Source: Coccinella septempunctata (lineage: Eukaryota > Arthropoda > Insecta > Coleoptera > Coccinellidae). Taken from it: a stretch of 64,000 nt of DNA. Both the position numbers and the translations under genes were made by a program. Under the pieces are notes generated by a model, which did no database searches, was not told the DNA's origin, and saw only the letters and a program-made list of their open reading frames with translations. The stretch covers positions 17,648,766 to 17,712,765 of the forward strand of contig NC_058197.1 in NCBI RefSeq assembly GCF_907165205.1, given 5' to 3'. Numbering within the stretch: position 1 is the first letter of the stretch; every line of letters begins with the position of its first letter. Positions 11,001 through 20,900 of the stretch are shown in pieces.

Positions 11001-14000
11001 TGATTAGTGGAATGCTTATTGACTAGTTGTTGTTATTGTTGTTACATTAGACCTTGTTATCTTATCGTAGGTAGTGATTTAATTTGACAGAATTCTGTAT
11101 AACTGACGAAGTTCTTTTCGTTTATTTTCGATCTGGCTCAAGGGTCGGAGGTGTTTGCTGGACACGCTCCGTTTATTCGTCTCTCCTTTGACATTTTTCG
11201 CTGTTCACCAACTAAGAGTGGTTTCCTAACTCTCTGAATCAGTTGATTATCCCCTAATACCTCTCCCACTTGATGCTTATGAAATTAGTATATACCGACA
11301 ACGACAAAAATTGAGAAAGAAGTTCAATATTCACTAATTTTTTGGCTCTTTGAATTGGTGCCACTATTTCGTAAAATTTCCAAATATAAATGTAACATTC
11401 TACAGACACTTTTTTGTGTAGTAAGCAGTGGCGTAGTCAAAGATTTTTTTCAGCCCTCTGCACTTCTCGAAACCAACGATTAGTGGTTGTCTCTTAGTAC
11501 TCTCGATTTGCACCTCTCATAACTTATCAATTGTATCTTCTGTTTTTCTGATGGAAGTTCTTATCGTGGGGGATATTTTGTGTTCGAAGAAGATTCATCA
11601 AATAAATGGAAAACTATATTCCGAAATTCATTTCATTCGATAAAACCGTTTGTGAGATAGAACTAAAAATAATCAAGAATCAACTCTTAAAATATTTGTA
11701 CGAGTCAAAGATTCACCCTGCATAGATTATCTACCAGTTGAAAAGGTTTCAGAATTCATGTTCAAAAAATTTCCTGAAAGTTATACATTCTAGACACAAC
11801 ATAGAAGCATGAATCATATTAGAACGGAACTAGTTTTTGGGGTTTTTTCTAATGGAAAAACAACTGAAGAAACGACGAATACATATTATATATTCTGAAT
11901 CAGAAAAAATAGGGACAGGGATATGCAATAAAATCAAAGGGTTCAATTTAAGTGGCAGAGTGCAAAAAATCTTCGACTACACCACTGCATTCTGCACAAA
12001 AAGTGTCTGATGAATGTTTCTCGATATCACTGAAACTTCACGAAATAGAGGCACCAATTCAAAGAGTCGAAAAAAAAAGTTTTCACTTATAACATGAAAC
12101 CAACATAAGATAACCATCCATTTTACCCTAGCTCTTACGGTTACAGAACTGCCATTCAACCCCATCGAATTTTGCCCACCCTGTACAGGGTGTCCCTCAA
12201 AAAAAACGCTTCCCTATATTACTTGTCTCAAAACACTTTTGCTTGTATGCTGGGCATCTAGCGGCCAAAGCCACCCCCATCATTGGGACGCCCTATATAC
12301 CTAGCTCCATTCGGATTATCCTGTTTCGCCACTTCAGTAACAATAACAACGCTCCACTTAACCTGAAAATCTAACGCTCGTTGCCTCTGAAATTACATTA
12401 GCTTTTGTCTGTTGTAGGGGGCGCCACCGTCATCGACTATACTAGCGAAAACGGCACCCGTCAAGGTCAGGACGCGATCTCCGGCGACGGGGTGGACAAC
12501 CCCCATCACCAGACGTCCCAAGAGTACATCAACGGTAACGATCTGCCGATCAAAAAGGACGAAAAGATCAACACGCAGGTTTAATGTCGCCCCCGAAGAA
12601 AGTGGAGGTTTCGTGTTGTTGGACGCCGCGAGAGACAATACGTTCAACGGCGATTTTTGTCCGAGAAATTTTCCACCTATAAACAAGGATAATTAAGAAA
12701 ATAAGACACGAGACAAAAAGAAATGCTCAAACGGGTGGGTTTCAATTTGAATTTCGAAAAATTGTAACCTACGATCGTTTCTGTTTCGAGGACACTCTGT
12801 ATATCCGTTCACATTCGACGTCTGACCAGGGGAATCCGTTGAAGGCTCCCTTCGTAGGTCCATGGTTGTTGCAGGTCTAAAATTGGAAAATTTCACCTGT
12901 ATGAGCATTTTTCCCCATAAACTCGCACTTTACAGGATAAGAATCTCATTTTTATCACTTATTTCTGAAAATTTCTCGAACAAAAATAATCTCAAATGGT
13001 TCGTCTCGATATGAGGGCTGTTTCTGACAAACGGCCGATGTAATGCTTAAATCAAAATATATGAGAAATTTTCTTTTCTTGAGGAGAATGACTATAACTT
13101 TCGAATTTTTCGACCTTTTATTTTACTGGCGGATATTTCTCTATCTTCTGTTGAATTCGAGAGAAGACTTAACTGGGCCACATTCCTTAAAATGTTATTT
13201 TAAGTAGTCTTAAGTGTCCACTAGCTTAGAATATTTATTATCATTTTTGTGAAGTTTAGCATTAAGGATCATCAAACTTATTGTCTGAATATTTCTCTCA
13301 TTTTTTTTTTGTTTTTCTCTGATGTTCTGTACATAAACACTTCTTGATATACATTCCATTTCTTTATTTTCTCTTTTGTATATCTCCCTATCTTATTAAA
13401 ACTACATGACAATAATTTACGTTCTTTTCCTTTGATTCTCGAACTGAAATTTTTTGAGCTTTTTCTAAGATATCATCTACTTATGAAGATATAAAAAAAA
13501 ATGACTTTAATGTGAGCTCTTTGTTGACCTGTTACTCGGAAAAAATTCAATTGAATATTCGTGATTTATCGATATTTCCAAATAGTATATTTAATGAATA
13601 GTTGAAATGATAAATGTAAAAATTTTGTATGTTGAATGTACTTTAAACGATAAGTTGAGATTGTAATTATAAAATTGTTTTATAAATAAAGATCTATTGC
13701 CGATTTTTTCGATCTTCTAACAACCACTCTTATTGATGAAGATCTGTATAGTGCCTTTGCCTTTTCGTTAAAAAAAATTTATGTTTCAGGACCAAGGGAG
13801 AGACATCTAGGAGAATCGTGAGTATCTCAAATCTATTATTTTATTTAAAAACTTTCTTCCATCAGATTTATACACCTTTTGAAGCACTTTTTCTTGTCAG
13901 AAAGCCTCAAAGTGTTTCTTCGAGCAATAAAAATCTTTGTTCGATCTCTAATTGGTGGAGACAAAAAAAAATCATTGGTTACGAAGCTTGGACTGTATAA

Positions 14001-15730
14001 TTTACAGTAAAGTTATGTCGAGTGTACTTTACTTATACCCATGTTCATCTACAGAGGCTGCTAAAGTTATCCAGAGTACCTGGACATATACAGGGTAAGT
14101 CTTTGACTTGTGCAAATATTTTAACAGTAGATTCCTGAGGTAAAAAAAAACACTTTCTTCCGTTACTATTTCTTCTGAATCAGCTCAGTTTAAAAGATAC
14201 AGGCTGTTGAAAAACCTTAAAAGAATGTTATTTTTAGTTCTATCTCACTAACGGTTTTATCGAATGAAATAAATTTCGGAATTTAGTTCTTCATTTATTC
14301 GATTAATCTTTTTCAAACACAAGACATCACCTATGTCTTCCAGTTTTCTCATCAGGACCATTACGTATCATAAAAATACCATAAATTCAAAGAACCCAAC
14401 TCTTGAAACTAAATTTGACGCTATCTAATGAATATCTGAACGTTTTGTAAAATAAAAGTATTCCCCTTATTTTCTTGCATAATGCTCTGTTTTCGAGTAA
14501 TTTGATGTTCAAAAATTGAAAAGCATATGTGGAATTTGAAAAATTGGGTACTTTGGCTGAATACAACTCTGTTTAAAAGATCCACCGATGTGTAGAGTCA
14601 CAGATTTAGCTAGTTATCTTTAAGCATTGAACTCTAAAAGAACTCCTTTTAGAGTTCAATATCCTTAAGGCAGTGAACTTTTCTTAAGGATAACTAGCTA
14701 AATCTGTGACTCTACACATCTGTGGATCTTTTAAACAGAGTTGTATTCAGCCAAAGTACCCAATTTTTCAAATTTCACAGATACTTTTTAATTTTTGAAC
14801 ATCAAATTACTCGAAAACGGCGCATTATACGAGAAAATATGAGGAATACTTATATTTTACAAAAAGTTCAAATATTCATTAGATAGCGTCCAACTTAGTT
14901 TCAAGAGTTGGGTTCTTTGAATTTTTGGTATTTTTATGGTACGTAATGATCAAAATGACAAAACTGGGAGACGTGGGTAAGTGGGGGTTATTTTGTTTTT
15001 CCAGGAGTGGCACAGCTCTTTATGAAAACTTAAAATGGTTATATTTTTTTATCAGGGCCAAATCGGACAAAATGCTAGAGGAAAAAATTGTTTCTTGTGA
15101 CCTCAAGAACCTACTGTTAAAATATCTGTATGAGTCAAAGACTCACCCTGCATATAGGGCGTTTAACAACGCAACACAAAGATGCACTCAAAAGGCGAGG
15201 GTTTGTACAAAACCACTCCTGTTTAATCCACTTGGAAACACCTCAAGGAGGAGTAATATCTCCCCTCCTATGGAGCCTAGAAGTGGATGAGTTGCTCCAC
15301 AGGCCAAAAGATACTGGAGGCCTACCTGATGTAGACTACAGCCACAATAGACCCTAAGGCTCAGTGCAAATCTGTTTTTTCTTGCAGAAGCGACACGGAG
15401 AGCGCAGACGGTCGTCCAAAATATTCAAGACGCAATTTGGTGCCCACCAGGCTGGCCAGTTACTTCAAGAAAGACAAGGGCAAGGAACAGATGAAGGACG
15501 ATGAGGAGGAAGCAAAGAAGGAGGAAGTTGAGGACACCACCACAGTCCCACTGGATACCACGCTAGCCACTGAGGATGAAACGGGTAACAAAGAAGGGGT
15601 CGTATACGCAGAGTTGGATCTGATCAGCCCCGGTGTGAAGGCGGTCGTCAAAAACGACAACGATAAAACAGAGTACGCCGAGATCCTCTACAGTCCCAAA
15701 GAAGAAGCGAATAAAGAGGAGAATAAATAG
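8074..15730 (+). CDS. Fas3: Fasciclin 3, Ig-family homophilic cell adhesion protein (5' exon missing)
   Basis: Exons by splice site and phase: 8,074-8,240; 8,386-8,536; 8,598-8,732; 8,809-9,003; 9,057-9,244; 9,973-10,114; 10,224-10,256; 10,535-10,648; then either 12,418-12,584, or 13,790-13,817 plus 15,388-15,730. All junctions are GT-AG and keep frame. Ig1 has the Cys residues of NVTFVCRV and GIIKCTL plus an extra pair (LQYCRVEIPGE, GQCGFTI), a Fas3 signature. Ig2 runs from ASCAVNDGRPAANISWYL to LRCVAHH. Ig3 (EANPKPKIEWFV to EYILAAQNQMG) lacks the canonical cysteines. I recall the same for fly Fas3. Exon 10,535-10,648 holds the membrane helix followed by AKTTGRWCFS, which closely resembles fly Fas3. 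Fas3 mediates homophilic adhesion at septate junctions and synapses. The signal peptide is not in view. Confidence 0.93.
9290..9935. repeat. Dispersed AATTACAGCGAT motif in Fas3 intron
   Basis: The intron 9,245-9,972 carries many scattered copies of GAATTACAGCG followed by A/C and T, for example near 9,366, 9,399, 9,537, 9,619, 9,650 and 9,890. They are often followed by a phrase meaning TTCCACCAATA or TCCAAGAAT. The same core forms a tight array in a later intron of the gene (10,320-10,480), so the motif has spread within the locus. The repeated ATTACAG resembles a 3' splice site AG. Confidence 0.75.
10320..10480. repeat. 20-bp tandem minisatellite in Fas3 intron
   Basis: About eight head-to-tail copies of CCAAGAATTACCGCGACTAT and variants with TTCAAGAATTACAGCGATAA lie in the 278-bp intron between the short stalk exon and the transmembrane exon. 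The open frame of 89 codons covering this stretch (10,265-10,534) is produced by the repeat and crosses splice sites, so it is not a gene. Confidence 0.9.
10535..10648 (+). CDS. Fas3: Fas3 transmembrane exon
   Basis: This 114-bp exon (entry phase 1, exit phase 1) encodes a hydrophobic helix, GSLVGIVVAICILLMAVFLL, then IFAKTTGRWCFS. The basic TGR after the helix marks the cytoplasmic side. It is the last constitutive exon: both alternative tails accept its phase-1 end. It is preceded by a 33-bp microexon (10,224-10,256, GIQKFFREQLH), which supplies the juxtamembrane stalk and could be skipped without breaking frame. Confidence 0.93.
11330..12090. repeat. Inverted-repeat element in Fas3 intron, with an embedded foldback fragment
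   Basis: The sequence near 11,345-11,450 (CTCTTTGAATTGGTGCC, then GACACTTTTTTGTGTAG, then GTGGCGTAGTC) recurs in reverse complement at about 11,940-12,065, giving arms of at least 120 bp around a ~490-bp centre. The centre includes 11,570-11,727, a fragment of the CAGGGTGAGTC foldback family; it ends in TACGAGTCAAAGATTCACCC. The element lies in the 1.77-kb intron 10,649-12,417 that precedes the first alternative tail exon. Confidence 0.75.
12160..12290. mobile_element. Two transposon ends abutting at a shared TA
   Basis: At 12,165-12,200 the end of one element (GAATTTTGCCCACCCTG) and the start of another (CAGGGTGTCCCTC) meet at a single TA at 12,184-12,185. The first end matches the family seen at 26,534-27,053, 44,229-44,670 and 62,059-62,700. 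The arrangement suggests that one element inserted at the TA bordering the other. No transposase is present. Confidence 0.6.
12418..12584 (+). CDS. Fas3: Fas3 alternative last exon A (short cytoplasmic tail)
   Basis: After TTTGTCTGTTGTAG, this exon joins in phase 1 to the transmembrane exon and encodes a 54-residue tail (GATVIDYTSENGTRQGQDAI to KKDEKINTQV) ending at TAA 12,582-12,584. It is much less AT-rich than the surrounding intron, consistent with coding. The tail is polar and has a YTSENG and a final QEYINGNDL segment; no strict PDZ ligand is seen. Using it excludes the 13,790 and 15,388 exons, so it defines a separate isoform with its own 3' UTR. Confidence 0.88.
12585..13789 (+). other. 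Probable 3' UTR of the short-tail Fas3 isoform, then intron for the long-tail isoform
   Basis: No coding exon is seen. An AATAAA lies at 13,685-13,690, about 1.1 kb after the short-tail stop codon and just upstream of the next exon, and is a plausible polyadenylation signal. For the long-tail isoform the same DNA is spliced out as intron. Confidence 0.55.
13685..13690 (+). terminator. Candidate polyadenylation signal for short-tail Fas3
   Basis: The hexamer AATAAA occurs in TATAAATAAAGATC. It is the best-placed signal between the short-tail stop codon and the downstream alternative exon. Other AT-rich hexamers exist, so the use of this one is inferred. Confidence 0.45.
13790..13817 (+). CDS. 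Fas3: Fas3 long-tail microexon
   Basis: This 28-bp exon is flanked by TTATGTTTCAG and GTGAGTATC. It joins in phase 1 to the transmembrane exon and leaves phase 2, exactly what exon 15,388-15,730 needs. It encodes GPRERHLGE plus the start of a Ser codon. It is too short to be recognised by an open frame alone; the matching phases on both sides are the evidence. Confidence 0.83.
14091..15150. mobile_element. Foldback (palindromic) element, CAGGGTGAGTC family
   Basis: Two arms of about 500-550 bp are inverted copies meeting near 14,645. The outer ends are CAGGGTAAGTCTTTGACT and AGTCAAAGACTCACCCTG. Matching internal landmarks include GATCCACCGATGTGTAGAG on the left and CTCTACACATCTGTGGATC on the right. 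A small inner hairpin (GAACTCTAAAAG / CTTTTAGAGTTC) marks the centre. TA precedes the left end, consistent with a TA-targeting (Tc1/mariner-type) non-autonomous element, though this is inferred from ends alone. Related copies are at 11,570-11,727, 43,036-43,261 and 58,180-58,837. It lies in the intron before the last Fas3 exon. Confidence 0.88.
15388..15730 (+). CDS. Fas3: Fas3 alternative last exon B (long tail with tyrosine motifs)
   Basis: Preceded by CTGTTTTTTCTTGCAG and entered in phase 2 from the 28-bp microexon, it encodes about 113 residues to TAG at 15,728-15,730. The order is SDTESADGRPKYSRRNLVPT, a basic segment (SYFKKDKGKEQ), an acidic stretch with many Glu/Lys, then VVYAELDLISPG and TEYAEILYSPKEE. 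The first tyrosine (codon 15,605) fits the ITIM pattern V-x-Y-x-x-L. The second (codon 15,674) fits T-x-Y-x-x-I. They are 23 residues apart. No cytoplasmic enzyme domain is present. Isoform choice would therefore switch potential phospho-tyrosine docking on or off. Confidence 0.9.
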
Positions 15731-16555
15731 GGTATAAAATAAGAACCAGTAGAATTATCTAATTCTTCGACTTAAATAATCCTATTGGTTTCGAATCTAT
15801 TATGTATTTTTAGGAAAGAAGACTGTTTTATATCGATAGAACTTCAATTATTCAAGTTATCAATTTGTGATGTGATTTTTTCTTCTCATCATTCCGAATT
15901 TGTACTTAATCGTCTTTGTAATATTTGACTCAACGATTCCATATTTTATTTAATGTTTATTGTGTGTGTAATATTATTTTATTCAATACGAAATGGTTTT
16001 TCTTCGAGAACCCTTCAGAAGAAATCCCAGTTCCCCAGGTGCTTCAGTAGAAAGGAAGAGGGACTCTTTACCCTCCATCGGTGGGTGAGTTCAATGTTGT
16101 TTCCCAGAGATGTTAGTGTTGTGTGTTCTACAATCGAAGAAGAACTTTTTCTCTTTGATTCGTGAGGTGTTTTACCCCCTAAAGCTTTGATAGGATGCCA
16201 GATGAATTGTTTCGAAGAATTTGTTGGTTCTTTTGGAGAGTGGAGTTCCGGAATGGTCCCCATTCGGCTGTGCCTAAGCTACACTCCATACATGTGCCCG
16301 AAGATTGGTGAGAATCTTCTAAGAAGGTATGAGTATGATATATTGTATATTATCATCATGTGCAAAGATTTTGATGTGTATTTTTGGATATCACCACTCT
16401 TTGTCCGGCTTAGAATCCCAAAATTTAGAAAATTAATGAAATAAAATGGATTATTTTATATCAGCGAAGAGTGACAAATTGTTACTCGTTGGTCACGTGA
16501 CGATAAAATCCGTCGCCTCTCATAGTAAAAACGAACGCCCCTACCGGGTCAGGCT

Positions 16556-16601
16556 ACCACAGAACATCATCTATGATATGTGCTTATTCGTGTTCTGTGG
16601 T
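16556..16601. repeat. Short hairpin
   Basis: ACCACAGAACA and TGTTCTGTGGT form a perfect 11-bp stem around a 24-base loop. Its role is unknown; it could be a remnant of a small inverted-repeat element. Confidence 0.6.
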
Positions 16602-16740
16602 GCTTTATTCTCCCTTTTCAGCTAGGTGCTAATTTTTTTCAAACTTTAAACTCACTAATTTTTGAATTTGCTAATTATTGGATTGAATGGATGGAAGAGG
16701 TAAGGCCCCCCTTATTTAAGGTAAGTGTTCCAACATCAGT

Positions 16741-17013
16741 CTAGTTCTTTTCTGGTTTTTTGGTATCTGTTTCGTGAATACATAAGCAGAAGTATCTCGT
16801 AATTTTGAATTTTTCGATTTGTATCTTTCCCATCAACTCATAGCTAACAAGAGCACCCTTTTTGAAAGTCGAGGGATGTAAGAAATCGTCACCAAATGGA
16901 TAAACATCATTGAATTCTTCGAAAGAAAATTCGTGAATAGTACCATATTCTGATTTATTTCTTGTTGCACTTATTTTTCTGTTCAAAAACAAGTACAACG
17001 AAAAATGGCACAT
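16741..17013 (-). CDS. Unrecognised 90-codon open frame
   Basis: The frame begins MCHFSLYLFLNRKISATRN, contains EFSFEEFNDVYPFGDDF and ends KKPEKN. Its composition looks more protein-like than other small frames nearby, but I recognise no family and see no splice or promoter evidence. It lies between Fas3 and the left end of the inverted structure and may be a transposon coding fragment or chance. Confidence 0.2.
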   Translation of the reverse strand: MCHFSLYLFLNRKISATRNKSEYGTIHEFSFEEFNDVYPFGDDFLHPSTFKKGALVSYELMGKIQIEKFKITRYFCLCIHETDTKKPEKN

Positions 17014-17868
17014 ATTGTGGGGCTTTCCTCCTTAGAATTCAAAAGATTCTTGGATTTTTTTGATCTCTCAAGTTTTTAATACTTTGAATTCCTAGATCTT
17101 AGTTACCTTCTTCAAAGAACGCTAATGCTCCTGCGCGCCGGTCTTATTGCGATTTGCAATACGTTTCGATACGTTTTCGATACGATTCTAGAATTTTCCG
17201 GTGCTTTCCTATGATTTTCGACGATTTCGAATGAATTTTCAACAGAATGTGAGTTCAAACCAATATATTTTCATTTTAACCTCTATATTTCAGCAAAAAT
17301 TACATCTTGTAAGTTTCGAAGTTGGATATTTCAGAATATCTCAAGGACAATTTTCCTTGTTCTGATTTTGATTTGGTTTTATTAATTGAAAACCAACAAC
17401 TAAAACTGAAATTAGGAGATTTTCAATCATATATTTATTGTTTTTTCATTTCCAGGGTGGCTTGCAACGTAAAAAAGGACTGGGAAGAAAAAATATCAAG
17501 ATGATGACGATCGGAAGAGAAGGAAATACTTCAGCAATGGACAATTCAGATGAATAATTTGAAAATTGCGACGATTAGGAAGATGAAGATGTAGAGGAAG
17601 TGGTGAGTTGAAAATTGCAGTCACTTAGAATTCTTATGAAATGAAAATATTCATTTATTTGCTGATTCATGTTACTTTCACTTGATTTATTAGTAATATT
17701 TTTTCAAATAATTATAGGATGTTGAATGATTGAAGAATAAGCATGAATATTGGCGAATATTTGAAATTTTCAAATTTCTCTTTCCTTTTTTAGCAGGAGT
17801 ATTTTACTCTCTGGTTATATTGCAGAGTATGATACTCTTTGATTAGAGTATCTCTTCTCTCTGGTTTT

Positions 17869-17903
17869 AATCACGGACTACCCACCTGTTGTAGTCTGTG
17901 ATT
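17869..17903. repeat. Unit-boundary hairpin (representative)
   Basis: AATCACGGACTA and TAGTCTGTGATT form a 12-bp stem (one mismatch) around CCCACCTGTTG. Equivalent hairpins occur near 18,929-18,958, 21,109-21,136 and 24,535-24,566, and inverted in the right arm near 48,194-48,226, 52,076-52,104 and 53,090-53,118. They lie between the last exon-like block of one unit and the start of the next. Confidence 0.75.
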
Positions 17904-20900
17904 ATAAATCGTTATAATTACGATCTTAGTCATCTTAGTTACCTTCGTCAAAGATCGCTAATGCTCCTGCGCGCCGGTCTTATCGCGATACGTTTCGATA
18001 CGTTTTCGATACGATTCTAGAATTTTCCGGTGCTTTCCTATGATTTTCGACGATTTCGAATGAATTTTCAACATATTGTGAGTTCAAACCAATATATTTT
18101 CATTTTAACATAATTATTTCAGCAAAAATTACATCTTGTAAGTTTCAAAGTTGGATATTGCAGAATATCTCAAGGACAATTTTCCTTGTTCCGATTTTGA
18201 TTTGGTTTTATTGATTAGTTGTTGTTTTCAGAGAGAAAATGCATAATTCTACATGAACAAAATCAACTATACCTACTCATGATGGAAAACAATAAATTCC
18301 AGATTATCGGCATAGCAAAACTTTCCACAGAAAATCATTGTAGGTAGGTCATCTACGAATAGAATTCAATCTACATTCCAACTTATTGAAACCGATAAAA
18401 AAAACCTCTTTCCTAACAGGGAAATGAGGAGGTTTTCTATCATTTCTTGTTTTTCATTTCCAGGGTGGCTTGCAACGAAAACAGGGATGAGGATTCCTGA
18501 GACTTGTTGAGCTGTTTCAATTGAAGAAGACTGGGAAGAAAGAAAACCAAGATGATGACAATGAAGGGGTAGAAAATACAATCGTAGAATGAGACGGATG
18601 AATAACTTGAAAATTGTGACTATTAGGAAGATGAAGAGGTAGATAAAATCAATAACGGTGAGTACAAAATTGCATGATCACTTTGAATTCTTATGAAATG
18701 AATATTTTGTATAAATGCTGATTCATGTTACTTCCAGAAATTCAATTGATTTTTCAAATACTTATACAATGTTAGATGATTGAAGAAAAAGCATGAATCG
18801 ATCATTGGAAAATATTTGAAATTTTCAAATTTCTCTTTCTTTCCTTTTTTTACAGGATTATTCACTCTCTGGTTATATCGTAGAGTATGATACTCTTTGA
18901 TTATAGTATCTCTTCTCTCTGGTTATAATCACAGACTAACAAACTGTTCTAGTCTATGGTTATAATCGTTATAATTTCGATCTTAGTTGCCTTTCTCGAA
19001 GAACGCTAATGCGCCTGCGCGCCGGCCTTATTGCGATACGAGATTCAAAAACAGTTGCCACAAAATAGTTAGCTTTGGTCGGACATTTGCAATTTCTAGA
19101 ATTCTCCGGTGATTTCTTACTATTTTCGACGATTTCCAATGAATTTTCAACAGAATGTGAGTTCAAATCCATATATTTTCATTTTAACCTCATTATTTCA
19201 ACAAAAATTACATCTTGGAAGTTTGAAAGTTGATAATTGCAAAATTTCCAAGGACAATTTTCCTCATTCTGAAATCGATTTGGTTTTATTCATTGATTTA
19301 TTCCTTTCAGAGAGAAAAGAAGTAATTCCTTTTGGACAAAATTATCTTGAAGACAATTTTCAACGGCTCCAATGGTAACAGATAGCAAGACGACAAACAA
19401 GACTTTCTTACCAGGTAAGTTCTAATACGATCAAATATATTCAATCAATATTCTATCTTATACATGTTTTTCCTTCATTATATTCATATTATCTTATAGC
19501 TCACATTTTAATTTGGGTCAATATTAAGTTCACTGTTGCTCACCGATTTTGAAAATATCCTTTATAGGATCCAAAGAATGGAATAAATTCGTGCTGATTA
19601 GAACAGATTGCCGATTCATATTATTTTCAGTTGATTCATTAGTAATATTTTCAAATAATTACACAATGTTAAATGATTGAAGAAAAATCATATATATTCG
19701 CGAATATTCGAAATTTTCAAATTTCTCTTTCCTTTTCTAGCAGAATTATTTTACTCTCTGGTTATACCATAGAGAATAATGCTTTTTGATTATTTTATCT
19801 CTTCTGTGGTTAATAATTATAATTTGGATCTTAGTTACCTTTCTCGAAGAACGCTAATACGCCTGCGCGCCGGCCTCATTTTGATACGAGATTCAAAAAC
19901 AGTTGCCACAAAATAGTTAGCTTTGGTCGGACATTTGCAATTTCTAGAATTTTCCGGTGCTTTCCTATGATTTTCGACGATTTCTAAAGAATTATCAACA
20001 GAATGTGAGTTCAAATCATTATATTTTCATTTTAACCTCATTATTTCAGCAAAAATTACATCTTTGAAGTTGGTTATTGCGAAATTTCCAAGAACAATTT
20101 TCCTTGTTCTAATTTCGTCTTGGTTTTATTAATTAGTTGTTTCTTTCAGAGAGAAAAGAATTAATTCCACTTGGACAAAATCAACTACATCCTAAGATGG
20201 AAAACATTAAATTCCAGATTATCTTCAAAGCAAGATTTTCCTCTGAAAATTTTTTCAGGTAGGTCATCTACGAATAAAATTCAATCTGCATTCAAACTAA
20301 TAGCGTTTTCTATTGGTAAAACTAGTGCATTGCGAGTGCATATTTTGATGTCACTACAATCATTCCAATGCATCTGAAGCTAGTTTTACCACCGCAATTC
20401 GCTATAATAACAAATTTCATTTGTAAAACTGGTGCGTATTGAGAGCATATTATGAAAACAGTGCAATAACTTCAAGATAATATCTTAGGATATTATCCTA
20501 ATTCACATTTGATGTTCTGCGATCCAGTGCAGCACTAGTTTTACCAATAGAAAACGCTATTATTGAAATTGATAAAAAAAAACCTCTTTCTTCAAAGGGA
20601 AATGAGGAGATTATCAATTATAAATTGTTTTTCATTTCCAGTGTGGCTTGAAACGAAAACGGTGTTGAAGATTTCTAAAACTTATTGAACTGTTTCAATT
20701 TCAGGGGACTGGAAAGAAAGAATATCAAGAAGATGACGATCAGAGGGGAAGGAATTACGCCATCAATGGACACTTCAGATGAATAAGATGAAAGTGGAGG
20801 CTTGTGATCATTACGAAGATAAAGCGGTGAGTTGAAAATTGCATGACCGAAATCTTATGAAATGAATTTTTATGAATAAAATATATATAAATGCAGATTC

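Larger units (their letters stand above)
15731..17096 (+). other. Fas3 3' UTR and flank
   Basis: AT-rich sequence follows the long-tail stop. AATAAA at 16,440-16,445 is a candidate polyadenylation signal. There is an 11-bp-stem hairpin at 16,556-16,601. The large inverted structure starts at 17,097. Confidence 0.5.

Noticed and set aside
15130..15357. Frame resembling retrotransposon RT (VISPLLWSLEVDELL near 15,250)
   Set aside because: The short segment CLIHLETPQGGVISPLLWSLE does resemble RT motif 4 of a non-LTR element (PQGGVISPLLW) and is probably a ~190-bp RT fragment just before the last Fas3 exon. It is too short to delimit or classify, so it is recorded here and not as a gene.
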